Assembly (NCBI GenBank): GCA_002362155.1 | Contig: DETN01000066.1 | Location: 3,054-9,793, forward strand | Direction: 5' to 3' | Length of the DNA: 6,740 nt | Source: Lachnospiraceae bacterium UBA3287 | GTDB taxonomy: Bacteria; Bacillota; Clostridia; Lachnospirales; Lachnospiraceae | Shown here: in pieces, positions 5,353-6,740 of the stretch | How positions within the stretch are numbered: the first letter of the stretch is position 1 | Layout: each line of letters begins with the position of its first letter | The notes under the pieces: generated by a model | What the model saw: only the letters and a program-made list of their open reading frames with translations | Told to the model about the DNA's origin: nothing | Databases searched by the model: none | Position numbers and translations under genes: made by a program

Positions 5353-6606
5353 TTACTTCATCTCTTCCAGGGAAAGCTTCCAGGTGCCGTTTTCAAAGAT
5401 CACAGTCTCGGAACCGTCCGCCCGGACGCCCTTGATCATAAGGTCCCGGGTGCCCACCATGAAGTCCACATGGATCATGGAATCGTTGATGCCCTGCTCG
5501 GTTCTCTCCTCGGGAGAGATATTCTCTCCGTCCTCCAGGACCTCGGGGAAGCCCCTTCCCACAGCCACATGGCATACGGCGTTCTCGTCGAAAAGGGTGT
5601 TGTAGAAGAGGAAGCCGCATTCGTTGATGGGGGATTCAAAGGGCACCAGGGCCACCTCTCCCAGCCTTGCTGCTCCTTCGTCCATGCCCAGCATGAACTC
5701 CAGAAGATCCTGTCCCTTTTGGGCATGGCAGGAAACTGCCCTGCCCTTTTCAAAGGTAATGGAAAAATTGTCTATGATGCCGCCGTTCCAGCTCAGGGGC
5801 TTGGAAGACACGAGGGTGCCTTCCGCTTTCCCCGCAAAGGGAGTGGTAAAGATCTCCTCGGTGGGCATGTTGGGCAGGTATTCCGCTCCGGTCAGACTGC
5901 TCATCTGCACGGCGGAGACCCAGAGGCCGCCGGGGATCAGGCCCACGGTAAAGTCCGTGCCGTTATCCGCCTTATATACGAGAGAAGTAAAGTTCTGGGC
6001 GTTGAGCCACTCTGTCCTGGCCTTCAGGGCTCCCAGATGCCTGTTCCAGGCCTCCAGGGGATCCTCGGGGCCGTTCATGCGGGTCGTGGTCAGGATGGCG
6101 TCCCAGAGCTTTGAGAAAGCTTCCTCCTCCGTATCGTCAGGGAAGCACTTCTTCGCCCAGCCCTTTGAGGGAACGGCTGCAACCACCCAGTGGTATCTTC
6201 CCATCATCCTGTCGTTATAGGGCTTTGAAGCCGCGGCCCGCCTCTGCATGACGGCCGCCAGCTTTTTGGAATCAATGCCTTCCATGGCGCCGGGATCGTC
6301 GGACAGGATTCGGATCATGCAGGGCAGATCCTTTTCCATCTGCTCCAGCTTGGCAAACTCCCAGGGAAGCAGGGTCCCCAGGACCTCTTCGTCGGCAAAG
6401 GTATAGTCCAAACGGCTCTTTGCGGCGTCGTCCCAGTCCACCGTGACTCTGGATGCGCCCGCCTTATAGCACTCTTCCACCAGCAGATGGGCAAACTCGT
6501 ACTGATCCACGGCGATCCTGACGATGACCTTCTGGCCCTTCTGCACGTTGGCGCCCAGTCTGACGATCAGTTCCGCATAATTCTTCAGCTGTTTTTCTGT
6601 AATCAT
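5353..6606 (-). CDS. M29 family metallo-aminopeptidase (AmpS/AmpT/PepS-like)
   Basis: Cytoplasmic two-metal exopeptidase that removes N-terminal amino acids from peptides, used in peptide turnover. 417 residues, the normal size for MEROPS family M29 (about 408-415). The N-terminal domain starts MITEKQLKNYAELIVRLG, as in relatives. The metal ligands sit in the C-terminal part in the expected order: MPTEEIFTTP (247-256, Glu250/251), PFESPI (322-327, Glu324), DENAVCHVAVG (340-350, His346), and NDSMIHVDFMVG (374-385, His379 and Asp381). All ligand positions are filled. One oddity: seven residues after His346, where family members such as AmpS have a conserved tyrosine near the active site, this protein has Phe353. 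The start ATG at 6606 has AAGGAGA (6611-6617) upstream, no signal peptide is present, and the gene ends at its own terminator. The function is confident at family level; peptide preference is unknown. Confidence 0.93.
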   Translation of the reverse strand: MITEKQLKNYAELIVRLGANVQKGQKVIVRIAVDQYEFAHLLVEECYKAGASRVTVDWDDAAKSRLDYTFADEEVLGTLLPWEFAKLEQMEKDLPCMIRILSDDPGAMEGIDSKKLAAVMQRRAAASKPYNDRMMGRYHWVVAAVPSKGWAKKCFPDDTEEEAFSKLWDAILTTTRMNGPEDPLEAWNRHLGALKARTEWLNAQNFTSLVYKADNGTDFTVGLIPGGLWVSAVQMSSLTGAEYLPNMPTEEIFTTPFAGKAEGTLVSSKPLSWNGGIIDNFSITFEKGRAVSCHAQKGQDLLEFMLGMDEGAARLGEVALVPFESPINECGFLFYNTLFDENAVCHVAVGRGFPEVLEDGENISPEERTEQGINDSMIHVDFMVGTRDLMIKGVRADGSETVIFENGTWKLSLEEMK

Positions 6607-6695
6607 GTTTTCTCCTTACTGTATTCTGAAGGCAGGCCTGCTTCCGGTGGAAATATCTCCTTCCTGCAGGGAGCCTTTCCTTTTTTTTCCCGTTT

Positions 6696-6724
6696 ATTCT
6701 AGATGTATTATCCGCCTTTTGCAA
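6696..6724 (-). promoter_or_regulatory. Predicted promoter of the aminopeptidase gene
   Basis: On the minus strand, TTGCAA (6719-6724) and TAGAAT (6696-6701) are spaced by exactly 17 bases, a good sigma-A-type match (four and five of six consensus positions). The predicted start near 6689-6690 falls on GGG followed by eight A's (6681-6688). The roughly 83-base leader down to 6607 carries short palindromes (for example GCAGGCCTGC around 6633-6642), but no riboswitch that I recognise. Confidence 0.6.
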
Positions 6725-6740
6725 GGGGACCGGAGAAGCC

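Noticed and set aside
5317..6114. Plus-strand open frame of 265 codons
   Set aside because: It is antisense to the aminopeptidase, overlaps that gene's terminator, and has no domain or ribosome binding site of note.

Overview
The window looks like chromosomal DNA of a GC-rich Clostridia-type Firmicute (a Lachnospiraceae-like gut anaerobe is my best guess). The reasons are strong AGGAGG-type ribosome binding sites, sigma-A-like promoters, a YclM/ThrD-type monofunctional aspartate kinase, an M29 aminopeptidase, and a stand-alone FatA-like acyl-ACP thioesterase. The assignment is inferred from protein style and codon use, not from a marker gene. It holds five complete genes and one gene cut by the left edge. 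There are no RNA genes, insertion sequences, CRISPR arrays or phage genes that I can see, and no gene-free stretch above about 260 bases.

Left part (1-3758), a fatty-acid handling locus. On the minus strand (1066 down to the left edge) lies most of a flavoprotein that closely resembles the Propionibacterium acnes polyunsaturated fatty acid (linoleate) double-bond isomerase. The residues I recall as lining that enzyme's substrate entrance are conserved. A 256-base divergent promoter region separates it from a tight plus-strand operon: a 470-residue acyl-activating (AMP-forming) ligase, an 86-residue acyl carrier protein with an unusually non-acidic recognition helix, and a FatA-type acyl-ACP thioesterase. 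A shared bidirectional terminator closes the operon. The gene set suggests that a free fatty acid can be activated, placed on a dedicated carrier and released again, next to an enzyme that moves double bonds in free polyunsaturated fatty acids. This cassette is the most interesting content of the window. A link between the two divergent units is inferred from position only.

Right part (3875-6740), housekeeping genes on the minus strand. An aspartate kinase (first step of lysine, threonine and methionine synthesis) and an M29 metallo-aminopeptidase each have their own promoter. The aminopeptidase ends in its own terminator just upstream of the kinase promoter. The kinase converges on the thioesterase and shares its terminator. 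Neither gene has an obvious functional tie to the lipid locus.
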